Assembly: GCA_003797895.1 (NCBI GenBank)
Contig: RKQB01000007.1
Span: 62,001 to 126,000 of the forward strand
Source of the DNA: Cyclobacteriaceae bacterium YHN15
GTDB lineage: Bacteria > Bacteroidota > Bacteroidia > Cytophagales > Cyclobacteriaceae
Length of the DNA stretch: 64,000 bases
Direction of reading: 5' to 3'
The position numbers were made by a program, and so were the translations under genes. Numbering within the stretch: the first letter of the stretch is position 1; each line of letters starts with the position of its first letter. The notes below the pieces were generated by a model. It was given only the letters and a program-made list of their open reading frames with translations, made no database searches and was not told the origin of the DNA. Positions 51,232 to 60,924 of this stretch are shown piece by piece.

Positions 51232-53883
51232 ATGCGTAATCGCCGTATTTTTATGTTCCTGTTTTTAGGGTTTTTCCTACTCAATTTGGGAGAAATTTTT
51301 GCCCAGGGAATCAAGGGAAAAGTTACAAATGACAAGGGTGAACCACTCCCGTTTGCCTCTATTTTCATCCGAAATGTTGGAGATGGCGTCCCTACCAATC
51401 TCAATGGGGAATATGAATTCAAGGCCAAAAAAGGGGTTTATGATGTGCTTGCACAATACATGGGATACACCTCAGAACTGAAGACTGTAGTTGTTCTGGA
51501 AGATTGGGCAAGCTTGGATTTTGAACTCAAAGAGCAGGAATATATACTTCAGGAAGTAGTGGTAAAGACCGGGCAGGAGGATCCTGCACTCACCATCATG
51601 AGAAAGGCCATATCAAAAGCCAAATTCCACCGCATGCAGGTACAGGAATATACTATGATGGTGTACCTGAAGGGAACAGGCCAATTGACCAATGTTCCTT
51701 TCTTTCTGAAAAAAGAAATGGAAAAAGAGGGCGTGAAACTTAATGAAGCCTATACATCTGAATCGGTTTCTCAGATTACCTTCCGCCAACCCAATTCCGT
51801 GGAAGAAAAGGTCATCAGTATCCGAACCTCAGGAGAAAGCAACCAAACTTCCCCTGCGCCTTATATAGCCACCAGTTTTTACAATCCCAAGATCAATGAG
51901 GCGGTTTCTCCGCTATCACCTTCCGCATTTGCTTATTATCGCTTCAAGTATGAGGGTTCTTTTATTGAAAATGATGTCATGATCAACCGCATCAAAGTAA
52001 CTCCGAGATCCAAAGGAGAACGGGTATTTGAAGGCTACATTTATATCATTGAAAATCTATGGGCCATTCACAGCCTCGATTTGACTACTTCCTTGTTGGG
52101 CTTTCAGATCGGGGTGAAACAATTGTATCAGCCTGTGGCTGAAAATGTATGGATGCCCTCTACCCATACCTACACTTTCGGAGGAAAATTCTTCGGGTTT
52201 GCCGGTGAATTCAAATACCTGGCTTCAACCAGAGATTATAAAATTACACTCAACCCCGACCTGATTGTGGAAACAAAAATCATAGATGAAAAGGTGGATG
52301 TAATTCCCGAAGATGTAATCAAAGTGGACAAAAACATATCTGCTTTGGAGCAAATGGCCCAGGCAGATAAAATGACCCGAAAGGATTTCAGGAAACTGAT
52401 CAATGAGTACGAAAAAGAAGCGATGAAGGAAAGAGAGGAAGTCGAGGTTATTTCTGAACGCAATTATTCCATCGACTCCCTGGCTACCAAAAGAGACCTG
52501 ACCTATTGGGACAGTATTAGACCGGTCCCTTTGACTTTAGCTGAAATCAAGGGTTACCAAAGGGATGACAGCCTTGCCGTGATAGAAACCGCAAAAAAAT
52601 CAGAGGTAGATTCTGTTGCCAGAAAAGCAAGAAGGAATTTCAGACCAGGAGAAATCCTGACCGGTGGACGCTATAATTTCGGGAAAGGAAAGTCCGTAGG
52701 TTTTTACCCGAATATTGAGAAACTTTCCTTTAATACGGTTGAAGGATTTAAGTTTGGGTTTGCCGCATTTTACCGCTTGGAAAAAAGTACCAAAATGGCT
52801 GATTCGGTCACCAATCATGTACGTTCCTGGAATTTCAAACCGGAGTTCCGTTATGGTTTTTCAAGTAAGCAGCCCTACGGTACCATGGAAATTAGGCATT
52901 CTGTTACCAAAGGAAGCTTTGGGCAAACATTAGGCCTGACCGGTGGAAAATTTATTTTCCAGTACAATAAAGATGAGCCTATTTCAGAACTGGTCAATAT
53001 GGTATACTCATTATTGCTGAGGCAAAATTTTATGAAGTTATACGAACAGGATTTTATCCGGGCTTACTACTATCACAGGTTTAATGATGTCATTACCTAC
53101 AGGACCAATCTGACCTATGCCAATAGAAGAGCCTTGGAAAACAATACAGATTACAGTTGGTACAATAGGCCGGAAAGAGTGTTCACACCTAATCAACCAG
53201 AAAATATTGAGGCGGATCCTGGAGCCTTTGAAAACCATCAGGCCTTGATTTGGGAAAATGCATTGGAATGGAGACCGGGCTTGAAATATTCCATACGTAA
53301 TGGTAGAAAAAGACCCATCTATGAATCGGCTCCCTTGGTCAATATCAATTATACCAGGGCCTTCCCCGGAGCATTCAATAATTCCATGGCCTCCAAATTT
53401 GATTGGGTAGAGGCTGGAGTGGAGCATTTCTTTAATTTTGGGGTTTCCGGTAAATTGGATTTCAACATAAAAGCGGGTGCTTTTTTGAACAATGACCGCG
53501 TTTATTTCATGGACTTCAAGCATTTTGGCGGTAACAGAACCATCTTTGCCAATATGGGTGTAGCCTCCAATTATCGGTTTTTGGATTATTATCAATACAG
53601 TACCCAAACGCAATATATTAGCGGGATCATACATTACCAGTTCAGAAAGTTTTTGCTGACTCAGTTGCCCATGTTGCGGTTTTCAGGAGTAAGGGAAAAC
53701 ATATTTTTCAATTACCTCAAAACCCAGAATTCACCCCATTATTGGGAAGTTGGCTATTCACTGGATAATCTGTTCCGGATTTTCAGGGTCGAAATGGGAG
53801 TTGGCTTTGAAAACAGCACTTACCAAAGAAGTGGGATAAGATTTGGGGTAGCGAGTTTCATCAATATAAATTTTGATGATTAA
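51232..53883 (+). CDS. DUF5686 outer-membrane protein with N-terminal carboxypeptidase-regulatory domain
   Basis: An 883-residue protein with a signal peptide (1-25, ending IFAQ), a CarboxypepD_reg-like domain (about 27-105: GKVTNDKGEPLPFASIFIR) and a long DUF5686 region with beta-barrel character to the C-terminus. Motifs such as EDPALTIMRKAISKAKFHRM and EGYIYIIENLWAIHSLDL are typical of the family; the last strands are rich in Tyr and Phe (YQRSGIRFGVASFININFDD). The function of the family is not established; an outer-membrane location is expected. It follows the MG2/plug protein gene on the same strand and is closed by tandem hairpins, so the two may form one operon. Confidence 0.87.
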   Translation: MRNRRIFMFLFLGFFLLNLGEIFAQGIKGKVTNDKGEPLPFASIFIRNVGDGVPTNLNGEYEFKAKKGVYDVLAQYMGYTSELKTVVVLEDWASLDFELKEQEYILQEVVVKTGQEDPALTIMRKAISKAKFHRMQVQEYTMMVYLKGTGQLTNVPFFLKKEMEKEGVKLNEAYTSESVSQITFRQPNSVEEKVISIRTSGESNQTSPAPYIATSFYNPKINEAVSPLSPSAFAYYRFKYEGSFIENDVMINRIKVTPRSKGERVFEGYIYIIENLWAIHSLDLTTSLLGFQIGVKQLYQPVAENVWMPSTHTYTFGGKFFGFAGEFKYLASTRDYKITLNPDLIVETKIIDEKVDVIPEDVIKVDKNISALEQMAQADKMTRKDFRKLINEYEKEAMKEREEVEVISERNYSIDSLATKRDLTYWDSIRPVPLTLAEIKGYQRDDSLAVIETAKKSEVDSVARKARRNFRPGEILTGGRYNFGKGKSVGFYPNIEKLSFNTVEGFKFGFAAFYRLEKSTKMADSVTNHVRSWNFKPEFRYGFSSKQPYGTMEIRHSVTKGSFGQTLGLTGGKFIFQYNKDEPISELVNMVYSLLLRQNFMKLYEQDFIRAYYYHRFNDVITYRTNLTYANRRALENNTDYSWYNRPERVFTPNQPENIEADPGAFENHQALIWENALEWRPGLKYSIRNGRKRPIYESAPLVNINYTRAFPGAFNNSMASKFDWVEAGVEHFFNFGVSGKLDFNIKAGAFLNNDRVYFMDFKHFGGNRTIFANMGVASNYRFLDYYQYSTQTQYISGIIHYQFRKFLLTQLPMLRFSGVRENIFFNYLKTQNSPHYWEVGYSLDNLFRIFRVEMGVGFENSTYQRSGIRFGVASFININFDD

Positions 53884-53955
53884 ATCACTATTTGCATTTA
53901 CTGAAATTCCATTATACATTAGCATCTGTAAGGTTTAATATCGAAAAGAGATTTT

Positions 53956-54006
53956 ACAGCCTTTGGCTGTTTAATCTTTACTTGGGGCTTCTTTGAAGCC
54001 TTTTTT
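53956..54006 (+). terminator. tandem hairpins with T run after the DUF5686 gene
   Basis: ACAGCC/GGCTGT (53956-53961 and 53965-53970) forms a first hairpin with a TTT loop. GGCTTC/GAAGCC (53986-53991 and 53995-54000), again with a TTT loop, is followed directly by TTTTTT at 54001-54006. The second is a standard intrinsic terminator. Confidence 0.85.
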
Positions 54007-54170
54007 ATTTGCCATTTTTTTCAGTTTTTTTGAATAAGTAAAAATTTTTCAACTTCCCCTTTAATTAACTTTTGCTGCTCAATTTTCAAGACAAATACCT
54101 CTTTAAACATCATGTTTTCCCCTTTGAAATTGAGATAATTCAAGGTTAAAAAGTACCTTTATTGAAAATA

Positions 54171-54923
54171 ATGAAGATGAAAAAGATTACTTTATTTACT
54201 CTTCTAATAATGACCTGTTTGGAAGGCTCTTGTCAGATTTTAAACCCCATAAAAGATCTTAAAAATACTATTAGGGTCAATCTGACCAGTCCCATGTTAT
54301 TTGGTGACAAGTTCATGGCTTTGGGATATGAAAGGGTTTTGAATGAAAAAAGCTCTTTTTCCATTAATGCAGGAAGATTTTCCCTACCGGAACTAAGGAG
54401 AATCAACACCGATGAAATTGAGATTCTTGATAATAGGACTTTAAAAGAAAGCGGCTTTCATATTGTCGGAGACTATCGCTTTTACCTGTTGAAAGAAAAT
54501 AAGAATAAGGCCCCAAGAGGAGTATATATAGGGCCTTATGCCATGTACAATTACTTAAGTAGAGATGTTCGGTGGAATATCATCATGGAAGAAACGGAAA
54601 GCACCTTGGATTTTAACCTTAGGCTCAACAATACCATTGTAGGATTTCAATTAGGGTATCAGTTTATTTTTGGTAAGAGATTTAGCTTGGACCTTATACT
54701 ATTAGGACCGGGATATGGATGGTATGATTTAAAAACAACTATAAAAACCGACTTGGATCCTGAAGCACAAGAGGCATTCTTTGATGCCTTGAATGATGCC
54801 ATTAGTGGAAGGATCCCAGGCTTTGAAACTGTGATCAATCCTGGCGACGTAAAAAGAACAGGTGGATTCCGAACTTCTACCTTTGGATACAGGTATGTTG
54901 CCAATTTTGGGTTTAGGTTTTAA
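54171..54923 (+). CDS. putative outer-membrane beta-barrel protein, unknown family
   Basis: A 250-residue secreted protein. The signal peptide (about 1-22) ends near CLEGSCQ; a Cys in that region could also be a lipobox (MTCLEGSC), so export is clear but processing is not. The mature chain has barrel-like strands: RVNLTSPMLFGDKFMALGYE, VYIGPYAMYNYLS, GFQLGYQFIFGKRFSLDLIL, and ends in YRYVANFGFRF with a terminal Phe. A TTG codon at 54162 would add three residues, but ATG at 54171 is preferred. TACCTTTA at 54154-54161 is one base off the -7 box, with a TTG 21 bases upstream. I do not recognise the family. Confidence 0.75.
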   Translation: MKMKKITLFTLLIMTCLEGSCQILNPIKDLKNTIRVNLTSPMLFGDKFMALGYERVLNEKSSFSINAGRFSLPELRRINTDEIEILDNRTLKESGFHIVGDYRFYLLKENKNKAPRGVYIGPYAMYNYLSRDVRWNIIMEETESTLDFNLRLNNTIVGFQLGYQFIFGKRFSLDLILLGPGYGWYDLKTTIKTDLDPEAQEAFFDALNDAISGRIPGFETVINPGDVKRTGGFRTSTFGYRYVANFGFRF

Positions 54924-54983
54924 AATTGAACCTTCAGTATACCCAAATCAGCTTGCCTTTTTCCAAAGACATGCTGATTTCAT

Positions 54984-55013
54984 TTTGTCAATTCGCTTCT
55001 GTCCTTAAATTTG
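54984..55013 (+). promoter_or_regulatory. gldA promoter
   Basis: TTTG at 54984-54987 and TAAATTTG at 55006-55013 are separated by 18 bases, a full match to the Bacteroidota -33/-7 promoter. The predicted start is about 55019-55020, giving a leader of roughly 13 bases before the gldA ATG. Confidence 0.68.
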
Positions 55014-55032
55014 CCTGCACAACTTACCTCGC

Positions 55033-55941
55033 ATGTCCTTAGAAGTAAAACAGCTTTCGAAAATATATGGTAACCAAAAAGCTTTGGATAGTATTTCCTT
55101 TTTTGCTGAAAAGGGCCAGGTGCTGGGTTTTCTGGGACCAAATGGTGCTGGCAAATCCACCACCATGAAAATCGCAACAGGATTTTTGATACCAGATGAA
55201 GGAGATGTGTTGATAAAGGGCATTTCTGTTTTGGAGAAACCCAAAGAGGTAAGTAAACTCGTAGGTTATCTTCCTGAACATAATCCATTGTACCTTGAAA
55301 TGTACATCAAAGAATTTTTAGGATTTATAGGTGGATTGTATGGAATGGGAAACAAGCAGATAAATACCCGGATAGATGAATTGATTCCCTTATGTGGATT
55401 GGAACTGGAAGCTCATAAAAAAATAGGACAATTATCCAAAGGATACCGTCAAAGGGTTGGACTGGCGAAAGCATTGATGCACGATCCTGAGGTAATCATT
55501 CTGGATGAACCTACAACTGGTTTGGATCCTAACCAGCTGGTGGAAATCAGAAAACTGATCAAAGACATCAGTAGGGACAAAACCCTTATCCTGAGCACCC
55601 ATATCATGCAGGAAGTTGAAGCCATTTGTGACAAGGTGGTCATCATCAATAGGGGTAAAATTGTAGCTTCTGATCTCCTGAAGGACCTTAAATCCACCAT
55701 GGGTAAAAATGTGCTTTTGCTTGAGACGGAAGAAAATCTGGAGCTCAATTGGTTTGCCGGTTTTGGGCAAGTAAACTATTTTGGAGAAAGCAAACGCAGT
55801 ATTACCCTCATCGTGGATGATTTAGCAGCTTCCAGAAAAAGCATTTTACAGTTGGTTCAAGAAAGAGATCTGACTTTGATCAGCATACAACAGCAGGAAA
55901 GAAACCTGGAAAGTATTTTTCATCAAATCACGAAGCAATAA
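55033..55941 (+). CDS. gldA: gliding-motility ABC transporter ATP-binding subunit
   Basis: A 302-residue ABC ATPase. Walker A is GPNGAGKST (35-43), the signature LSKGYRQRVGLAKAL, Walker B VIILDEPTTGLDP and the switch His in LSTHIMQEVEAICD. The C-terminal ~80 residues (about 220-302) form the extra domain seen in GldA. Together with GldF and GldG it makes the ABC transporter needed for gliding in some Bacteroidota. gldF follows after four bases. The three genes lead into dnaN, an order I recall from related Bacteroidota. The transported substrate is not known. Confidence 0.92.
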   Translation: MSLEVKQLSKIYGNQKALDSISFFAEKGQVLGFLGPNGAGKSTTMKIATGFLIPDEGDVLIKGISVLEKPKEVSKLVGYLPEHNPLYLEMYIKEFLGFIGGLYGMGNKQINTRIDELIPLCGLELEAHKKIGQLSKGYRQRVGLAKALMHDPEVIILDEPTTGLDPNQLVEIRKLIKDISRDKTLILSTHIMQEVEAICDKVVIINRGKIVASDLLKDLKSTMGKNVLLLETEENLELNWFAGFGQVNYFGESKRSITLIVDDLAASRKSILQLVQERDLTLISIQQQERNLESIFHQITKQ

Positions 55942-55945
55942 GCCC

Positions 55946-56668
55946 ATGGTGTCATTGTATTGGAAAGAAGTAAACGCGTTTTTCAGTAACCTTAGCGGAT
56001 TCCTGATCCTGGGAGTTTTTCTGGTGTCCATAGGCTTGATTGTTTGGGTTTTCCCGGATACTTCAGTCCTGGAATACGGTTTTGCTGACCTGGAACCCTT
56101 TTTCATTTACACCCCCTACGTTTTCACTTTCCTGATTCCTGCCATCACCATGAAAATGATCGCTGAGGAAAAGAAGTCAGGTACCTGGGAAATCCTCATG
56201 ACCTCACCCTTAACACCTGCAAAAATCATTTTAGCAAAATATCTGGCCTCTCTATCACTTATCATCATTGCCTTAGTCCCAACCCTCATCTACTATTACA
56301 GTATAGTCCAATTAGGGGAGCCTGTGGGTAATTTGGATCATGCAGGATTCTTTGGTTCCTGGATAGGCCTTCTTTTAATGGGAGCGGTATTTGCAGCCAT
56401 TGGCATTTTTGGCTCCTCACTCACTTCCCATCAGATGATAGCCTTCATTTGGGGAGTCTTTATTTCTTTCTTGTTGTATTTTGGTTTGACGGCTTTGGTA
56501 CAATTGAATGTTATGAGTCCAATTGCTCTTTTTCTCGAAGAACTGAGCCTAAGTTTTCATTACCAAAGTATGAGCAGAGGGGTAATTGATTCCCGGAATC
56601 TGTCCTATTTCCTAACCGTTATTATCCTTATGTTGGGTTTAACGGGCTTAATGATCAAAAGAAAATGA
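55946..56668 (+). CDS. gldF: gliding-motility ABC transporter permease
   Basis: A 240-residue ABC-2-type permease with six transmembrane segments (about 15-35, 52-72, 95-120, 132-160, 165-185 and 215-236). The conserved EEKKSGTWEILMTSPLTP motif after the second helix is the ABC-2 coupling region. It is sandwiched between gldA and gldG; its stop overlaps the gldG start as ATGA (56665-56668), so translation is coupled. Gliding itself is inferred from family and order; loss of gldA/F/G does not abolish motility in all species, so the transporter may have a wider envelope role. Confidence 0.92.
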   Translation: MVSLYWKEVNAFFSNLSGFLILGVFLVSIGLIVWVFPDTSVLEYGFADLEPFFIYTPYVFTFLIPAITMKMIAEEKKSGTWEILMTSPLTPAKIILAKYLASLSLIIIALVPTLIYYYSIVQLGEPVGNLDHAGFFGSWIGLLLMGAVFAAIGIFGSSLTSHQMIAFIWGVFISFLLYFGLTALVQLNVMSPIALFLEELSLSFHYQSMSRGVIDSRNLSYFLTVIILMLGLTGLMIKRK

Positions 56669-58341
56669 ATAGCAGCCACCAAATAGCATCCTTAAAGAGT
56701 TTGGGATTCCTTTTCGGATCTTTGATATTGATATGGCTGGTTGCCCTATTCATACCTTTCAGAATTGACCTTACCGAAGAAAAACGTTACAGCCTGCATC
56801 CTGCCACTATTGAGGTTTTAAGGTCCATTGAAGAGCCCATTGAAGTTGAAATCCTGCTCACGGGTAAACTGCCGGGAGGAATGCGAAGACTTCAGCGGTC
56901 CATTGAAGAGACCATCCGTACTTTCAATGCCTATAGCAGCAAAAAAATCAGCTTCTACTATGAAGACCCATTGGGTCTTCCGGCAGACATAAGAGAAGAT
57001 TATATCGTAGGATTAGCGGAATACGGCATCAACCCCACCAACCTTTTTGTCACCGAAGACGGAGGGCAAAAGAGTAAATTGATCTTCCCGGGAATAGTGG
57101 TCAGGAATGAAGAATTTGAAACAGGATCCCTTCTGCTGAAAGGAGAAAAAGGAATGGGACCTGAGCAAATACTCAATCAGTCTATAGAAAACCTTGAATT
57201 TGAGCTGATACAAGCTATCCGAAAACTGATCAGCAAACAGCAATATGCTGTGGGAATATTGATAGGTAAAGGGGAAATGGATGAAGATGACGGATTCGGT
57301 ATGGTAGAAAGTCTCGTAGACGACTTTGAGGTGTATAAAATCCCCATGGAGCAGGCCAACAAAATAGAAGATCTGGATCCCTTCGACGTATTGATCATCG
57401 CAGGACCAAAGCAGGCCTATGGAGAAAAAGACATATACCTGCTTGATCAGTTTCTGATGAGTGGAGGAAAACTGATTTTTTTGATTGATGGCTTATCCTA
57501 TAACTTGGAAGATGCGGGAGCATCCGGTACGGTCGCTATGCCTTTTGAAAACGGGCTTGACCAATTGCTGTTCCGCTATGGTATACGCGTCAATAAGGAT
57601 TTCATTCAGGATATGAATTTCGGTTATCACCCTGTCATGGCGGGAAATTTTGGAGACCAGGAACAGCTCATTCCACTCCCTTGGCCATTCTATGTGGCTG
57701 CCGGAAGAATGGCTTCACACCCAATTACCAAGGGATTGGACCAGGTGATGTTCCGCTTTGTAAGTTCTATGGATACTGTAAAAGCAGATGGCGTAAAGAA
57801 AACGCCTCTGATATTTGGGTCAGATTTCAGCAGAAAGCTGGCAGCGCCGGTCAGATTGGCCTTTGAAGATATGACCGCAGGACCCGATCTCAATGAGTTT
57901 CAATCCAAAAACCTTCCACTTCTCTATCTCTTGGAAGGGAGCTTTACCTCTCTCTTTAAAAACCGATTCCTACCGGATGGAATGGATAAAAGCAGCTTCA
58001 AAGAAACTACAGAAAATGGGACCGTGATCGTTACAGCTTCTGGCAATTTGTTCAAAAGCCAGCGAAACTTTGTAGATGGAAACCCTCTGCCCTTAGGAGA
58101 AGATCCTTTTAATTCATCAACTTTTGCCAACCGGCAACTGCTTCAAAATTGCATCAATTACCTGATAGATCCAGAAGGAATTATTGCCACCCGCACCAAA
58201 ACTTTCCAGATCCGTCCTCTGAACAAAGTCAAAGTGAAGGACGAAAAGACCAAATGGCAATTGATCAATATTTTTCTTCCTTTGATTATTCTTGGTATGC
58301 TTTCATTAATTTGGATGGCAGCGAGAAAACGTAGATACTGA
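56665..58341 (+). CDS. gldG: gliding-motility ABC transporter auxiliary component
   Basis: A 558-residue membrane protein with an N-terminal helix (about 11-32), a large periplasmic domain and a C-terminal helix (about 533-553, INIFLPLIILGMLSLIW). The N-terminal part reads RIDLTEEKRYSLHPATIEVL, the GldG/ABC-auxiliary signature, then FYYEDPLGLP. A second block (AVGILIGKGEMDEDDGFG and PFDVLIIAGPKQAY) resembles the IFT52/GATase1-like fold of these subunits. It completes the GldAFG transporter. The 278 bases downstream before dnaN hold no gene; TAAATTTA at 58572-58579 may be a degenerate dnaN promoter box. Confidence 0.92.
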   Translation: MNSSHQIASLKSLGFLFGSLILIWLVALFIPFRIDLTEEKRYSLHPATIEVLRSIEEPIEVEILLTGKLPGGMRRLQRSIEETIRTFNAYSSKKISFYYEDPLGLPADIREDYIVGLAEYGINPTNLFVTEDGGQKSKLIFPGIVVRNEEFETGSLLLKGEKGMGPEQILNQSIENLEFELIQAIRKLISKQQYAVGILIGKGEMDEDDGFGMVESLVDDFEVYKIPMEQANKIEDLDPFDVLIIAGPKQAYGEKDIYLLDQFLMSGGKLIFLIDGLSYNLEDAGASGTVAMPFENGLDQLLFRYGIRVNKDFIQDMNFGYHPVMAGNFGDQEQLIPLPWPFYVAAGRMASHPITKGLDQVMFRFVSSMDTVKADGVKKTPLIFGSDFSRKLAAPVRLAFEDMTAGPDLNEFQSKNLPLLYLLEGSFTSLFKNRFLPDGMDKSSFKETTENGTVIVTASGNLFKSQRNFVDGNPLPLGEDPFNSSTFANRQLLQNCINYLIDPEGIIATRTKTFQIRPLNKVKVKDEKTKWQLINIFLPLIILGMLSLIWMAARKRRY

Positions 58342-58619
58342 GCAGGAAACAAGTTGTAAAGTTTTCAAATTACAAATTCCAAAGATTCAATTCCTTCAGA
58401 GTTGGGCAAAAAATAATCCTTTGCCTTGCTTTTTTCTATGAGTTGCAATCGTAACGACCAGTATTTGGCTCTTGTAGGGGCATGTCATCAGACTTAAGGC
58501 ATCTCTGCCCATGTCATTTCACTTTTTTTTAATGAAAATTCCGGTCATTAGCTGTCTTTATAATTTTATTTATAAATTTACCCTGTTCAATTAAAAGCAA
58601 AAACATAAGCCCTTTCAAT

Positions 58620-59744
58620 ATGAAATTTATTGTTTCTTCTTCTGCCCTTTTGAAGCAGCTTTCAGCCATCAACGGTGTAGTTACCACGAATCCCGTTGTT
58701 CCCATCCTTGAAAACTTTCTTTTTGAGATCAAAGAGGGAAAACTAACCATCACTGCCTCTGATTTGCAAACTTCAATGATGACTGAAATCGAGGTGGAAG
58801 CCAAAGAAGATGGAAACATAGCAGTTCCTGCAAAAATCCTGATAGAAACGCTGAAAAACCTACCGGAACAACCTGTAACTTTCAGTATTGACCACGATAC
58901 CTACAGTATTGAAATCAGTTCTGACAATGGCCGTTATAAACTGGCAGGTGAGAATGCCACTGATTTCCCAAAAATACCTACGGTTACCAATGCTACAGCA
59001 GTGGATATGTCTACAGAAATGTTGAGCAGCGCCATCAGTAATACCATCTTTGCCACTAGCAATGATGAGCTGAGACCAGCTATGACCGGCGTGTACATCA
59101 ACCTGAGCCCTACAAATGCTACTTTCGTGGCCACTGATGGCCACAGGTTGGTGAGATACAGAAGAGTGGACGTGGCTTCTGCGGATGCAGCAAGTCTGAT
59201 TATCCCAAGAAAAGCCCTGAACTTACTGAAGTCTACCTTGCCTTCAGAAAATGTTCCGGTAACCATGGAATTCAACAGCTCCAATGCCTATTTCAAATTC
59301 GGCAGCATCAAAATGATCTGTAGGCTTATCGATGAGCGTTTCCCGGATTATGAAAACGTAATTCCAGTGGACAACCCCAACCACATGACCATTGACAGAT
59401 TGGATTTGTTGGGCTCTTTGAGAAGGATTGCCATTTATGCCAATAAAACTACCCATCAGGTAAGGTTGAAATTGACAGGAAGCGAGTTACAGATATCTGC
59501 GGAGGATTTGGACTTCTCCAATGAAGCCAATGAAAGACTTTCCTGCGAGCACGATGGTGAGGACATCGAAATCGGCTTTAATGCCAAATTCCTGGTGGAG
59601 ATGCTTAACAACCTGGACTCTAAACAAGTCACCCTTCAGTTCTCTGCTCCAAATAGGGCAGGTCTCATTGTGCCTTCGGATTCCTCGGACAATGAAGACA
59701 TCTTGATGTTGGTCATGCCGGTAATGCTGAACAATTACGTTTAA
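58620..59744 (+). CDS. dnaN: DNA polymerase III beta subunit (sliding clamp)
   Basis: A 374-residue clamp protein that forms a dimeric ring around DNA and tethers DNA polymerase III. Three clamp domains of about 120 residues each are visible, beginning MKFIVSSSALLKQLSAINGV, with the typical ILENFLFEIKEGKLTITASD, FVATDGHRLVRYRR in domain II and the C-terminal ILMLVMPVML pocket strand. Length fits the family. Here dnaN is next to gldG and not to dnaA, which is not in the window. A strong terminator follows 26 bases after the stop codon. Confidence 0.97.
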   Translation: MKFIVSSSALLKQLSAINGVVTTNPVVPILENFLFEIKEGKLTITASDLQTSMMTEIEVEAKEDGNIAVPAKILIETLKNLPEQPVTFSIDHDTYSIEISSDNGRYKLAGENATDFPKIPTVTNATAVDMSTEMLSSAISNTIFATSNDELRPAMTGVYINLSPTNATFVATDGHRLVRYRRVDVASADAASLIIPRKALNLLKSTLPSENVPVTMEFNSSNAYFKFGSIKMICRLIDERFPDYENVIPVDNPNHMTIDRLDLLGSLRRIAIYANKTTHQVRLKLTGSELQISAEDLDFSNEANERLSCEHDGEDIEIGFNAKFLVEMLNNLDSKQVTLQFSAPNRAGLIVPSDSSDNEDILMLVMPVMLNNYV

Positions 59745-59770
59745 GAAAATACACCACAATTATAAATTGA

Positions 59771-59805
59771 AAGCCCCTGCCAAAGGTAGGGGCTTTTATT
59801 TTTTC
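59771..59805 (+). terminator. intrinsic terminator after dnaN
   Basis: AAGCCCCTGCC (59771-59781) pairs with GGTAGGGGCTT (59785-59795), one G-T wobble, loop AAA. T-rich sequence runs to 59804. It also sits at the 3' end of the convergent sialidase-like gene. Confidence 0.9.
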
Positions 59806-60862
59806 ACAACTTCACTTTTACAAAACGTATATTCTCTCTGTTCCAGGTATAGCAAAAAATCAAATGGCCATCCTCAAAAATCATGGAGGGATATGAAAAT
59901 TCATTGTTTGCTTGCCCGTCTTCTATGATTTCATTTATGGGCCATGTTTGGCCATTGTCATAGGAAATGGACAACTGCATCGGGTATCTTGGCCCCCAGT
60001 TTTTTCCAACCGGATTATAAATCAAGGCGATGGTTCCCCCAATAATCTGAGCCACATCAATCCCTGAATTATTATTGGGCAAATCTGTCAAGACCACAGG
60101 TGACCAGGTTCTACCGTTGTCTTTGGAATCACTCCTTCCGATTTTTCCCGCAGATGTTCTTAAAAACATATGCACATGACCAGGTTTTGATTCCCACAAA
60201 GCCGGTTGAATCACTCCCTCTCCCTTCACAACACTCCTGTCCAAAATCAATGTTTCAGTTGGCATCCAGGTTACACCTGTATCATCCGTCCGGTCCACAA
60301 AGGCATTCCATACGCGGTTTTTCTCTATGGATGCAGGGGCCAACCAGGTTCCGTCCGACAACACCAACATGTGGTTTCTCACAGGCCCCCTTCCTCCTTT
60401 GTCCCCTTCTACCAGTTCTTCAGGCCTGGACCAAGTCTCGCCCAGATCTTCGGAATACTGAACCCATGTTTCCCAGTCATCTATTTCCTTTCCAACTTTG
60501 AAATATAAATACAGCCTACCTTCCGGAGAATTGAACAAAACCGGATTCCAATGGGCATCGTCCCTGACTTTTACCAATAACTTCGGCTTGGACCAATTGC
60601 CCGGTTTTCCTTTGGACATCCAAATGCCCACATCATCATCTTTCTCCTTGGTACCGGCAAACCAAACTATCATATAATTTCCAAATCCCAGGCTTTCAAT
60701 GGATGAGGCATGGCATTGGGCAAAGGGTCTATCCCCATCAAAAATAAACTCCCTAATCTCAATACTGGGATCAAAATCCTGGAAGAAGGAAGATTGGGCA
60801 TAAACTGAAATCCATATTCCAATCTGAAAGAATAAGGTGATGCTAAGGCTTTTCAAACACAT
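59804..60862 (-). CDS. sialidase-family (BNR/Asp-box) secreted protein
   Basis: A 352-residue secreted protein with signal peptide (1-22, ending SVYAQ) and a six-bladed propeller of the sialidase superfamily. Asp-box repeats are visible: SEDLGETWSRP, TDDTGVTW, SKDNGRTWSPV and SYDNGQTW. An opening block ECHAS-like (AQCHASSIESLG) and VWFAGTKEKDDDVGIW match the BNR_2 type. The catalytic Arg triad and Tyr/Glu pair of true sialidases were not confirmed, so the substrate may be another glycan. It stands alone, without neuraminate-uptake or catabolism genes nearby, and shares the dnaN terminator region. Confidence 0.8.
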   Translation of the reverse strand: MCLKSLSITLFFQIGIWISVYAQSSFFQDFDPSIEIREFIFDGDRPFAQCHASSIESLGFGNYMIVWFAGTKEKDDDVGIWMSKGKPGNWSKPKLLVKVRDDAHWNPVLFNSPEGRLYLYFKVGKEIDDWETWVQYSEDLGETWSRPEELVEGDKGGRGPVRNHMLVLSDGTWLAPASIEKNRVWNAFVDRTDDTGVTWMPTETLILDRSVVKGEGVIQPALWESKPGHVHMFLRTSAGKIGRSDSKDNGRTWSPVVLTDLPNNNSGIDVAQIIGGTIALIYNPVGKNWGPRYPMQLSISYDNGQTWPINEIIEDGQANNEFSYPSMIFEDGHLIFCYTWNRENIRFVKVKL

Positions 60863-60924
60863 AATGGATCAAGGTGTACCTCTAAATATAAAAAATGAAT
60901 TTGAAAAAAAGATAAAAAAAGTGA

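Noticed and set aside
54162..54170. TTG start for the beta-barrel-like protein
   Set aside because: ATG at 54171 gives a normal signal peptide and loses only three residues.
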